Shown one piece after another: positions 19,349-26,481 of a DNA stretch of 64,000 nucleotides. Positions within the stretch are counted from its first letter, which is position 1, and the number at the start of each line of letters is the position of its first letter. The stretch spans positions 868,001 through 932,000 of the forward strand of contig NZ_CP108041.1 in NCBI RefSeq assembly GCF_036173065.1, given 5' to 3'. Below the pieces are notes generated by a model. That model worked only from the letters and a program-made list of their open reading frames with translations. It did not search any database and had not been told where the DNA came from. Source of the DNA: Rhodococcus sp. NBC_00297 (GTDB lineage: Bacteria > Actinomycetota > Actinomycetes > Mycobacteriales > Mycobacteriaceae). The position numbers and the translations under genes were made by a program.

Positions 19349-20977
19349 TCAGCTCCTGCTCAACCAGGTGTCGAAGAACTGCAGCCGAGCAGACGCGTCG
19401 AACCTCTGGTCCTGCACCGCCGAGCTCGCGCCGACCGCCTGCGACAGTTCGACGGTCGGGATCCACAGTCCGTTGTCGAGCACCTGCTGCTGTGCGTTCG
19501 CCAGGTACTCGCCGCGCTGCGTCGTGTCCGTCGTGCGCAGCTGATCGGTCAACGAGGCATCCAGATCGGCGATCGGGCCACGCTGGTTGAGATTTCGGCC
19601 GTCCGCCGCGAACGACGTCCGCAGGATGTCGCCGTCGGCACGCGTGCTGTTGTAGTACGTCGCGTCGAAGTCACCGGCGTTCTGTCGTGCGATCGACTCG
19701 GGCACGGACGTCAGCTCGAGCCGGGCATCGACACCGACGTCCCGCAACTGCTGCTGCAGCAACTCGAGAATTGCCTGGTTGCCCGCGAACACGGCGCTGA
19801 ACAGGATCGAGAAGCTGAGCCGCTGACCGTCCTTCTCGCGGATCCCGTCCGCGGCCGGTACCCAACCCGCACGGTCGAGCACGGTCCGCGCCGCGTCGGC
19901 GTCGAAGGTCACGTCGGGCAACGACACGTAGCCGGGCGTCCTGCTCGCGAGAGTGCTGGTCGCCGGCAGGAAGTTCGGGCCGAGGACGGTGTCGACCAAC
20001 TGCTGACGGTCGATCGCGGGGACGAGTGCGCGGCGCACGTCCGGGTCGGCCAGTACGCCTCGCGAGACATTGGGCGCGATACCGAAGGGTGTTCCGGGAT
20101 TCGACGTCGTCAGCACTCGACCGCCGGTCGCCTCGATGGTCGGTGCGTCCTGCGGGAGCGCGTCGCTGACGGCGTCGAGCTGACCTGACGACAGGCTTCC
20201 GGTCCGGACGCCCGATTCCGGCACCACCGTGAACTCGATGCCGTCAAGGTAGGCCTCACCGGTGTGACCGAACGCCCGCGAACCCCAGGAGTAGCCGGCT
20301 CGCCTGGCCACACTCACCGATCGATCCTGCTGGTAGTCGGTGTACGTGAACGGGCCACTGCCGATGTTTCCGCCCTGGCAGCGCTCCTCGGCGGACAGCG
20401 ACGTGGTGGCATCGGCCTGCAGTCCCAGCTGTGAGGTCGCCGATGCCTGCAGGAACTGCGCATTGGGCGACGAGAAGGTCACCTGCGCGGTCCGCGGGTC
20501 GACCACGGTCGTCCCGACGTATCCCGCGAGATAGCTGGCGGCGAGCGGCGCCTTCGCCGCCCCGAGCGTGCCCACGATGGCGTCGAAGTTGTTCTTGACC
20601 GACTGCGCGGTGACCGGTGTGCCGTCGCTGAACGACACCCCGTCCTTCAGTGTGAACGTGAACGACGTCGCATCCGCGTCGGTCTCCCACTTCTCGGCGA
20701 GCCACGGCACGATCTCGCCAGTGTCGGGATCCTGATCGGTGAGTGAGTCGACCACGGCGCGCGTGACGTAGATCGTCTGGTTGGTCCCTGCCTGCGCGGG
20801 ATCCGAGCACGTCGGCGCTGTGGAGAGTCCGTAGTTCAGGGTGCCTCCCGGCTGAGCGGGGCCGGCGTCGGCGCCCGCCGAACCAGCAGCGCCGCCGCAG
20901 GCGGTGAGGGCCGTGGTCAGGGCGACGAGGCCGATCGCGGCACTGACGGCGGGTGTCCGTTGATGGCGGTCGATCAC
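19349..20977 (-). CDS. peptide/nickel-type ABC substrate-binding lipoprotein
   Basis: A 542-residue family 5 solute-binding protein. The signal peptide ends in a lipobox (TTALTAC). The mature part has PWLAEKWETD, TFTLKDGVSFSDGTPVTA and RRALVPAIDR, all family 5 features. GTG start with GGAG upstream. Context with an amino-acid ABC system and a Cys-rich leader suggests that it takes up a sulfur-containing compound or peptide (inference). Confidence 0.93.
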   Translation of the reverse strand: MIDRHQRTPAVSAAIGLVALTTALTACGGAAGSAGADAGPAQPGGTLNYGLSTAPTCSDPAQAGTNQTIYVTRAVVDSLTDQDPDTGEIVPWLAEKWETDADATSFTFTLKDGVSFSDGTPVTAQSVKNNFDAIVGTLGAAKAPLAASYLAGYVGTTVVDPRTAQVTFSSPNAQFLQASATSQLGLQADATTSLSAEERCQGGNIGSGPFTYTDYQQDRSVSVARRAGYSWGSRAFGHTGEAYLDGIEFTVVPESGVRTGSLSSGQLDAVSDALPQDAPTIEATGGRVLTTSNPGTPFGIAPNVSRGVLADPDVRRALVPAIDRQQLVDTVLGPNFLPATSTLASRTPGYVSLPDVTFDADAARTVLDRAGWVPAADGIREKDGQRLSFSILFSAVFAGNQAILELLQQQLRDVGVDARLELTSVPESIARQNAGDFDATYYNSTRADGDILRTSFAADGRNLNQRGPIADLDASLTDQLRTTDTTQRGEYLANAQQQVLDNGLWIPTVELSQAVGASSAVQDQRFDASARLQFFDTWLSRS

Positions 20978-21022
20978 TGGGTCAACTCCAAGAGGTGTGT
21001 GTGCAGGAACGAAGAACGGGGG

Positions 21023-21526
21023 TCAGTTGGTGGGTCGAGTCGTCTTCCGGAACGCACGGGGCACGCCCTCGGCCGGCGGGGCCACCGGGTCGAACAGCGG
21101 TGTGTACCCCGCCGCCAGATACAGGCCGACAGCCTCCGGTTGGCGCCACCCGGTGGTGAGGTGGATGCTCTCGTAGTTTCGGACAGCGATCTCCGATTCG
21201 AGTTCGGTGAGAACGCGCCGAGCGAGTCCTCGTCGGCGGTGCGATGCGGACGTCCAGATGCGCTTCAGTTCGGCGGTCTGCTCGTCGTGACGCCGAAACG
21301 CCCCGCCGGCAACAGGTTCACCGTTCTCGAGGAGCATGATCAGCCCGCCGTGCGGCGGCGCGAACTCCTCTGCCGGGTGGGTGGACAGAGCCGAGTACAT
21401 CTGGTCGGCGGTCCCGCCGTAGCGGGTGCTGTACTCGATCGCCAGCGCCGCGAGCAGGGGTCGTGCCAGCGGATCGCCCTGGTCGACTCGCGCGACCTCG
21501 AGCTGCGGGCGATCGCTGCCGGCCAC
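21023..21526 (-). CDS. GNAT family N-acetyltransferase in sulfur-uptake operon
   Basis: I chose the GTG that follows AAGGAG by 5 bases (167 residues); an earlier GTG overlaps the stop of the binding-protein gene. The acetyl-CoA motif ASHRRRGLARRVLTELE and the later LYLAAGYTPLFDP are standard GNAT motifs A and B. In Bacillus ytmI-type sulfur operons, acetyltransferases N-acylate S-substituted cysteines before their breakdown; the mixed importer context here is similar, so that role is possible. Confidence 0.85.
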   Translation of the reverse strand: MAGSDRPQLEVARVDQGDPLARPLLAALAIEYSTRYGGTADQMYSALSTHPAEEFAPPHGGLIMLLENGEPVAGGAFRRHDEQTAELKRIWTSASHRRRGLARRVLTELESEIAVRNYESIHLTTGWRQPEAVGLYLAAGYTPLFDPVAPPAEGVPRAFRKTTRPTN

Positions 21527-21549
21527 GGGGGCTCCTTGTCGGACCGAGG

Positions 21550-22518
21550 TCACTTCTTCGGGAGCCCGGGTGGATTGATCTCCGAGGCCGACACGGCCTC
21601 GCCGCCGAGCCCCCACTTGTCCAGCACCTGCTGGTAGGTCCCGTTCTCGATGGTGTGATCGATGGCGTCCGCGAACGCCTCGGCGAGCCCGCTGTCCTTC
21701 TTCACCAGGACGGCGATCTCACCCTGGAGCGCCTCGCCCGCACCGGAGAAGGTGCCGATGATCTTCGACTCCCCTGTGCTCGACGAGTGGTACTGCGCGG
21801 ACGGATTGGGTCCGAGGTACCCGTCGATGCGCTTCGAGGACAGGGCGAGGTAGTAGTCGGCGGCGTTCTGGTAGTAGACGATCTCGGCGGGCGCGATGCC
21901 CTCCGCCCCGTTCTGCGTGTTCCAGTCGACGAGCAGTTGTTCCTGGTTGGTACCGGACGAGACACCGATCTTCTTGCCGGCGATGTCCTTGCGGTCGGTG
22001 AACGTCCAGTCGGAGTCCGTCGGAACCTCGAGGGCGACGTTGTCGAGGCGGTAGGTGGCGAAGTCGTACTTCTCCTTGCGCTCCTCCGTGACCGTCACGT
22101 TCGAGATGAAGGCGTCGTTCTCGCCCGAATCGATCTTCACGAAGTTCTGGGCCCAGTCCGCGGTCCGGCGGTCGACCGAGAGACCGAGGACGTCGGCGAA
22201 GAGGCTCGCGAGATCGATCTCGGATCCGACGACGGTGGTGTCGTCGGTGGCATAGAAGCCGAGAGGCGGAGTCGCACCCGCTGTTCCGGTGACGACGAGG
22301 GTTCCGCGATCACGGATTGCCTGCGGCACCTTCGCCGCGATGTCGTCCACCTTCTCGGTGTGGATGCGCCCGGACTGCTCGGGCGAGAGATCATAGGAGA
22401 CACCGGCTTCGGACACCACGGTGTTCTCGGCTGCGGGTTCGCCGCACGCGGACGCGACGAGCGCGAGGACGGCGATGGAGGACAGGACCGACGCGAGGCG
22501 ACGGGACGATCGAGACAT
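21550..22518 (-). CDS. polar amino acid ABC substrate-binding lipoprotein
   Basis: About 322 residues, family 3 solute-binding protein. Signal peptide with lipobox (LVASAC) and a mature region with TPPLGFYATDDT, GSEIDLASLFADVLG, ENDAFISNVTVTEERKEKYDF and KIGVSSGTNQEQ. ATG preferred, although an in-frame GTG 12 bases upstream is possible. With the upstream ATPase and permease it forms a TcyJ/FliY-like importer; cystine or an S-substituted cysteine is the likely ligand given the Cys leader. Confidence 0.92.
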   Translation of the reverse strand: MSRSSRRLASVLSSIAVLALVASACGEPAAENTVVSEAGVSYDLSPEQSGRIHTEKVDDIAAKVPQAIRDRGTLVVTGTAGATPPLGFYATDDTTVVGSEIDLASLFADVLGLSVDRRTADWAQNFVKIDSGENDAFISNVTVTEERKEKYDFATYRLDNVALEVPTDSDWTFTDRKDIAGKKIGVSSGTNQEQLLVDWNTQNGAEGIAPAEIVYYQNAADYYLALSSKRIDGYLGPNPSAQYHSSSTGESKIIGTFSGAGEALQGEIAVLVKKDSGLAEAFADAIDHTIENGTYQQVLDKWGLGGEAVSASEINPPGLPKK

Positions 22519-22554
22519 GGGAGAGGTCACTTTCGGGAGAGGTGTGCGTGGGAA

Positions 22555-23337
22555 TCAGAGAACCCGGGAGAGGAACTCTCGAGTGCGACTGTGGGTCGGG
22601 GTGTCGAACACCTCTACAGGAGAACCCTGTTCGAGGACGACGCCGCCGTCCATGAACACCACGGTGTCGGCGACCTCGCGTGCGAAGCCGACCTCGTGCG
22701 TGACGATGACGAGCGTCGCGCCGTCTGCGGCGAGACCGCGGATGACATCGAGCACCTCGCCCACCAGCTCGGGATCGAGTGCCGAGGTGGGTTCGTCGAA
22801 CAGGATCACCTTCGGGCGCAGCGCCAGCGCCCGGGCGATCGCGACGCGTTGCTGTTGTCCGCCGGACAACCGCCGCGGGTAGTCGTGCGCCTTGTCACCG
22901 ACACCGACCCGCGACAGGAGTGCGAGAGCCTCGGGTTCCACCTCCGACCGCGGACGTCGCTGTGCGGACACAGGTGCCTCGACCACGTTTTCGAGCACCG
23001 TGAGATGCGGGAACAGGGTGAAGTTCTGGAAGACGAAGCCGATCTGCGAGCGCTGGCGCCGAATCTCCTTCGGCGTCAGTTCGTGCAGTTTCCGCCCTCT
23101 GCGGCGGTATCCCACGAGGGCACCGTCCACTCGGACGGATCCGGCGTCGACCTTCTCGAGGTGGTTCACCGTGCGCAGCAGAGTGGACTTGCCCGACCCG
23201 GAGGGTCCGAGAACGGCCGTGACCTCCCCCGGCCGCACGGTCAGGTCCACGCCTTTCAGGACCTCGAGAGCACCGTAGGACTTGTGCACTCCCCGTACCT
23301 CGACCGCATACCGCGCAGTCTCGATCTCGGCGGTCAT
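22555..23337 (-). CDS. polar amino acid ABC transporter ATPase
   Basis: A 260-residue ATPase of the GlnQ/TcyN group: Walker A GPSGSGKST, signature LSGGQQQRVAIARALAL, Walker B VILFDEPTSALDP, switch His in VIVTHEVGFA. Its ATG overlaps the permease stop (ATGA). Works with the neighbouring permease and binding protein. Confidence 0.96.
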   Translation of the reverse strand: MTAEIETARYAVEVRGVHKSYGALEVLKGVDLTVRPGEVTAVLGPSGSGKSTLLRTVNHLEKVDAGSVRVDGALVGYRRRGRKLHELTPKEIRRQRSQIGFVFQNFTLFPHLTVLENVVEAPVSAQRRPRSEVEPEALALLSRVGVGDKAHDYPRRLSGGQQQRVAIARALALRPKVILFDEPTSALDPELVGEVLDVIRGLAADGATLVIVTHEVGFAREVADTVVFMDGGVVLEQGSPVEVFDTPTHSRTREFLSRVL

Positions 23338-24290
23338 CGAGTTGCTCCCCTCGGTGACAGCGGCAGCGCAGCGATGCGCGAACGCAACTTCTGGATCGGC
23401 GTGAGCGGCACCGTGCGCAGTGCACCCTTGGAGTAGTGCCGCTCGACGTAGAACTGCACCACGGACAGGACGGACGTCAGAATCACGTACCAGACCGTCG
23501 CGACCATGAGCATCGGGACGACGCGGCCGGTCCGTCCGTAGATCACCTGGACCTGATAGAACAGCTCGGCGATGGCCATGACCGAGACGATCGAGGTGCC
23601 CTTGAAGAGACTGATCACCTCGTTGGCCGCGTTGGGGAGGATTCCCCTCATGGCCTGCGGCAGCACGATCGCGAAGAATTCGCGTAGCTTCGGGATCCCC
23701 AGCGCTGCAGCGGCTTCGAGCTGCCCCTGATCGACCGAGATGATGCCGGCGCGCACGATCTCCGCCGAGTACGCCGCCTGATGCAGGGCCAGACCGATGA
23801 TCGCCGCAAAGGACCCGCTGATGACACTGTTGACGTCGAACTCGACGAAGCTCGGTCCGAACGGAATGCCCAGGGACAACCGCTGATACAGGTAGGCGAT
23901 GTTGAACCAGAACAGCAGTTGCACGATCAGCGGGATCGACCGGAACGCCCAGATGTAGAACCAGGAGATGATCTGCAGGACCGGGTTCTGCGACAACCGC
24001 GCCGCCGCGAGAGCGATGCCGAGTGCGAACCCGATGAGGGTGCCCCAGAAGGTCAGCTGGATCGTGAGCCACAGAGCAGTGACGACGGACCGCGCCGTGA
24101 AGTACTGAGCGAAGGTGCCCCAGTCCCAGCCGGCGTTGGTGACCAGCCCGTGGACGAACTGTGCGAGAAGGACCAGGGTCGCGACGGCGATGATCCACCG
24201 CCACGGGTGCACCGTGCGTGCGACGACGAGGTCGTGATCCGAGACGTCACCGGCGTCGGTGGCGACCGGTCGATCGTGGAGTTGAGTCAC
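23334..24290 (-). CDS. polar amino acid ABC transporter permease, first gene of the sulfur-uptake operon
   Basis: About 318 residues with a cytoplasmic N-terminus, about five to six helices and the HisM/GlnP EAA motif (LEAAAALGIPKLREFFAIVLPQA). I start it at the GTG overlapping the stop of an 11-codon mini-ORF (GTGA), because neither this GTG nor the one 9 bases upstream has its own ribosome binding site; translation is thus likely coupled to the mini-ORF. The long spacer between helices 1 and 2 fits this family. Confidence 0.9.
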   Translation of the reverse strand: MTQLHDRPVATDAGDVSDHDLVVARTVHPWRWIIAVATLVLLAQFVHGLVTNAGWDWGTFAQYFTARSVVTALWLTIQLTFWGTLIGFALGIALAAARLSQNPVLQIISWFYIWAFRSIPLIVQLLFWFNIAYLYQRLSLGIPFGPSFVEFDVNSVISGSFAAIIGLALHQAAYSAEIVRAGIISVDQGQLEAAAALGIPKLREFFAIVLPQAMRGILPNAANEVISLFKGTSIVSVMAIAELFYQVQVIYGRTGRVVPMLMVATVWYVILTSVLSVVQFYVERHYSKGALRTVPLTPIQKLRSRIAALPLSPRGATR

Positions 24291-24322
24291 CGGCTGCACC
24301 GGTGCGTGAGGGCAGCGAACAT
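24287..24322 (-). CDS. 11-codon mini-ORF coupled to the permease
   Basis: ATG with GAAAGG 7 bases upstream encodes MFAALTHRCSR and stops at TGA inside the GTGA that starts the permease. Its ATG lies in a small hairpin (next entry but one). The strong ribosome binding site, when the permease has none, argues that ribosomes enter here and reinitiate. Role as a coupling or sensing peptide is inferred. Confidence 0.55.
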   Translation of the reverse strand: MFAALTHRCSR

Positions 24323-24329
24323 CGCTGTG
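24311..24329 (-). promoter_or_regulatory. hairpin over the mini-ORF start
   Basis: CAGCGA (24313-24318) and TCGCTG (24322-24327) flank a 3-base loop that includes part of the mini-ORF ATG, with GG and CC extending the stem imperfectly. Closing it would hide the ATG from ribosomes, which is suited to control by the upstream Cys peptide. Confidence 0.45.
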
Positions 24330-24359
24330 CCTTTCGAGAGGACGAAGTGAGGGACCCGG

Positions 24360-24449
24360 TCAGCGCCGCGTACAGGCGCAGCAGCAAACTCGACACCACT
24401 CGAGGTGCAGGCGCAGGACGTGCGGGCGTCGGGTCGTCACAGTGTTCAT
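24360..24449 (-). CDS. Cys-rich leader peptide, 29 aa
   Basis: ATG with GGAGGAG 8 bases upstream opens 29 codons, MNTVTTRRPHVLRLHLEW followed by CRVCCCACTRR. Five cysteine codons lie within an eight-codon run near the end. Actinobacteria carry comparable leader peptides (HVDL/HLE-Cys-rich) before sulfur assimilation and transport genes, and in mycobacteria polycysteine ORFs are known cysteine-responsive attenuators. Ribosome stalling at Cys codons when cysteine is short would alter the RNA fold downstream. It sits 38 bases before the mini-ORF start. Confidence 0.75.
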   Translation of the reverse strand: MNTVTTRRPHVLRLHLEWCRVCCCACTRR

Positions 24450-24470
24450 CGGCGGATCTCCTCCATCGGT

Positions 24471-24532
24471 CCTGGCGGTAGCACCCACACACTCGAACTC
24501 GAGGCGGGTTGCTGCGACGTCGACGAGCCAGG
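24471..24532 (-). ncRNA. S-box-like structured leader (candidate riboswitch relative)
   Basis: In the minus-strand RNA, CCUGGC (24532-24527) pairs perfectly with GCCAGG (24476-24471). Inside, AGCAACCC pairs with GGGUGCU leaving one bulged A, the same pattern as the GGCAACC/GGUGCC stem of SAM-I-type riboswitches, capped by a CUCGA/UCGAG hairpin. It lies between the putative transcription start and the Cys leader of a sulfur operon. It is shorter than a standard S-box and I cannot show the P2 kink-turn or pseudoknot, so ligand binding is unproven. Confidence 0.45.
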
Positions 24533-24560
24533 TCTCTCGGTCGCTCTGGATGGTGAGGAA

Positions 24561-24589
24561 AATGTAGCGCCGACGTCTCGAGACGTCAA
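24561..24589 (-). promoter_or_regulatory. promoter of the sulfur-uptake operon with embedded 16-bp palindrome
   Basis: On the minus strand TTGACG (24589-24584) and TACATT (24566-24561) are 17 bp apart, close to consensus. The spacer and the edge of the -35 box form a perfect palindrome, GACGTCTCGAGACGTC (24572-24587), ideally placed for a repressor. The repressor gene is not obvious nearby. Confidence 0.65.
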
Positions 24590-24810
24590 ATCGCACAACA
24601 CTTTTCGGCTCCGTCGAGTTCGAATCACGATGACCGGAAAGGGTGACAACCGCACCGACCACGTGTTCGCGGTGGTCACGCGCCCGAGGTCTCACGGCCA
24701 GACGTGCGCCGGATCGCCGCGACGGAACCGTCCCGGTCGGTACATTCACGGGGTACACGGTGGAGGTCAGCCGACGACGGATCACCGGTGACGGGGACCG
24801 GGGTGCTCGC
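24590..24810. other. gap between the sulfur-operon promoter and the diguanylate cyclase gene
   Basis: No gene is supported here. A moderately AT-rich start (24590-24640) belongs to the upstream side of the minus-strand promoter; the rest is leader or promoter of the diguanylate cyclase, with no promoter pair I would defend. An open frame across it on the plus strand lacks a ribosome binding site. Confidence 0.4.
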
Positions 24811-26364
24811 GTGACGCCACACATCGACAGAGCGCACCGCGGCGCGCGGACGTCGCCCACCGAGTCGCCTCTCGAGACACCCGCACGGCAGGTGCTCGAC
24901 ATCCGGTCGATCGCGATGGGAACGGCGATCACCGGTTCCGCCCTGTCACTGGGAGCGGGCTGGGTGGTGCCCGGTCTGTTCTTCCCCGGCATCGCCCCGA
25001 TGCTCGCCACCGCTCTCGCCGTCGCTGCGGCCGTGGTGGGAGCCGGCATCATCTGGCGCTCGGGGCGGCTGACCGAACGCCAGTTCGTCGCCATGGGCAT
25101 GGTGATGCTGTGCGGTACGACGTTCTCCGCGGTGGCGGTGACCGATCGGGCGGGTTCCCTCGCGATCGCCGCGCTGCTCACCATCGTCCCGGTGCTCTCC
25201 GCGGCCGCGTCGCCGCCCGCGATCGCGTGGTCGTTCACCGTGGCTGCCGGTGGAGCCGCCGTCGTGGTGTCGTTCGCCTCGGCAGGATCTGCGGCCATCG
25301 CGTTCATCAGTGCCGGCGCGTCCCTGACCATCGTCGTCGTCCCCGTCGTGTTGGTGTGGGGCCTGCGGCGGTCGATGGTGCGGGTGAGTCACCGATTCGA
25401 CGTGCTCGCACGCACGGACGTCCTGACCGGCCTGTTGAACCGCCGGGGCGTACTCCCCCGTCTGACGGAACTGCTGGGTGCCGCGGCGTCGCGGCACGAA
25501 TCGGTCACCACCCTCGTCATCGACATCGACAACTTCAAGGCCGTCAACGACACCCACGGACACACCCACGGTGATCGGACGCTGCAGTCCGTCGCGCGAG
25601 CGGTGGTGCTGGCGACTCCGGCGGGCGCCGTCGTCGCTCGTCTCGGCGGCGAGGAGTTCCTGGTCGTCGCCCGCGGTGCGCGTACGGCCGATCTCGCGGA
25701 CCGTGTCCTGCGATCGGTGCGCACACGGTGCTCGGTGACGGTGAGCATCGGCACCACGACGGCCGTGGCCACGGCTCCCGACGGCGCCGCGCTCGCCCTC
25801 GGCGACGTGGAGTCGACGCTCGACTCCTTCATCTCCTGCGCGGACGATGCGATGTACCGGGCGAAGCGTCTCGGTCGTGACCGCGTCGAGCACGGCGACA
25901 CGACCCGGTTCCACCCGCCGTCACTGCTGCGAGCACGGTCGTCTGAGCACCTCCGGTCCCGTCGACGGCAGGCTGTGCAGAGACGCGCGCGCACCGAGGC
26001 CGCCGCGGCGGTCGCTGCCACCCTCGTCGCGCTCCAGACCCGCGGACACGGGCCGGAACACACGGCCGTCCGACTCGCGATGCTGTCTCGGCGCCTCGAG
26101 AAGGAGATCGACGTGGCGACGACGTCCCGTTCGGATCGATACTCCGCGGCACTGCGCTCCGCGGCCTCGCTCGATCAGAGCATCGGCATGGCGATGGAAC
26201 ACCTCGCGGTGGACCGGGACACCGCGGCGGCACTCCTGCAGTCGGCCGCGCACGCCGAGGGAACTTCACTCGGCGCACTGTGTCGAGCGCTGGCGTCTCT
26301 GGCGGACGAGAACCCGGCGGAGGCCGCGAGGTATCTCACCGCGACAGCCCGAGAATCACCGTGA
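24811..26364 (+). CDS. membrane diguanylate cyclase with C-terminal ANTAR-like tail
   Basis: About 517 residues from a GTG that follows GGGGACCGGGG; an upstream frame is open but unsupported. Five or six hydrophobic helices (about residues 35-190) precede a GGDEF domain: DVLTGLLNRRG, VIDIDNFKAVNDTHGH and the active loop RLGGEEF. There is no RxxD inhibitory site before GGEEF. The C-terminal about 130 residues are helical and end in LDQSIGMAMEHLAVDRDTAA, which resembles an ANTAR core. It would make c-di-GMP at the membrane, and the tail may bind RNA; the coupling is unusual and inferred. Confidence 0.85.
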   Translation: MTPHIDRAHRGARTSPTESPLETPARQVLDIRSIAMGTAITGSALSLGAGWVVPGLFFPGIAPMLATALAVAAAVVGAGIIWRSGRLTERQFVAMGMVMLCGTTFSAVAVTDRAGSLAIAALLTIVPVLSAAASPPAIAWSFTVAAGGAAVVVSFASAGSAAIAFISAGASLTIVVVPVVLVWGLRRSMVRVSHRFDVLARTDVLTGLLNRRGVLPRLTELLGAAASRHESVTTLVIDIDNFKAVNDTHGHTHGDRTLQSVARAVVLATPAGAVVARLGGEEFLVVARGARTADLADRVLRSVRTRCSVTVSIGTTTAVATAPDGAALALGDVESTLDSFISCADDAMYRAKRLGRDRVEHGDTTRFHPPSLLRARSSEHLRSRRRQAVQRRARTEAAAAVAATLVALQTRGHGPEHTAVRLAMLSRRLEKEIDVATTSRSDRYSAALRSAASLDQSIGMAMEHLAVDRDTAAALLQSAAHAEGTSLGALCRALASLADENPAEAARYLTATARESP

Positions 26365-26400
26365 GCGCAACCCTGTCCCGACAGGTCCGGGTTTCCTGAC

Positions 26401-26472
26401 GTGGGATGGCCGAGTGGTGAGGCAACGGCCTGCACAGCCGTGCACACGGGTTCGATTCCCGTCATTCGCTCC
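26401..26472 (+). pseudogene. degenerate tRNA-Cys(GCA)
   Basis: A 3-bp D stem (GCC/GGC), the anticodon stem ACGGC/GCCGT with loop CTGCACA (anticodon GCA), and the T arm ACGGG-TTCGATT-CCCGT followed by TCCA-like end are all as in actinobacterial tRNA-Cys. However, the seven bases 5' of T8-G9 do not pair with the 3' strand CATTCGC (at most two wobble pairs), and position 37 is C, where a purine is almost always needed. I therefore call it a damaged copy. A functional tRNA-Cys should exist elsewhere in the genome. Confidence 0.65.
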
Positions 26473-26481
26473 ACGGGGCGC

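Noticed and set aside
24405..24791. 128-codon plus-strand frame between the ABC operon and the diguanylate cyclase
   Set aside because: Overlaps the promoter, hairpin and Cys leader of the opposite strand, lacks a ribosome binding site and has no recognisable sequence.
26372..26385. Hairpin CCTGT-CCCG-ACAGG as terminator of the diguanylate cyclase gene
   Set aside because: Stem of only five base pairs without T-run; too weak to list as a terminator.
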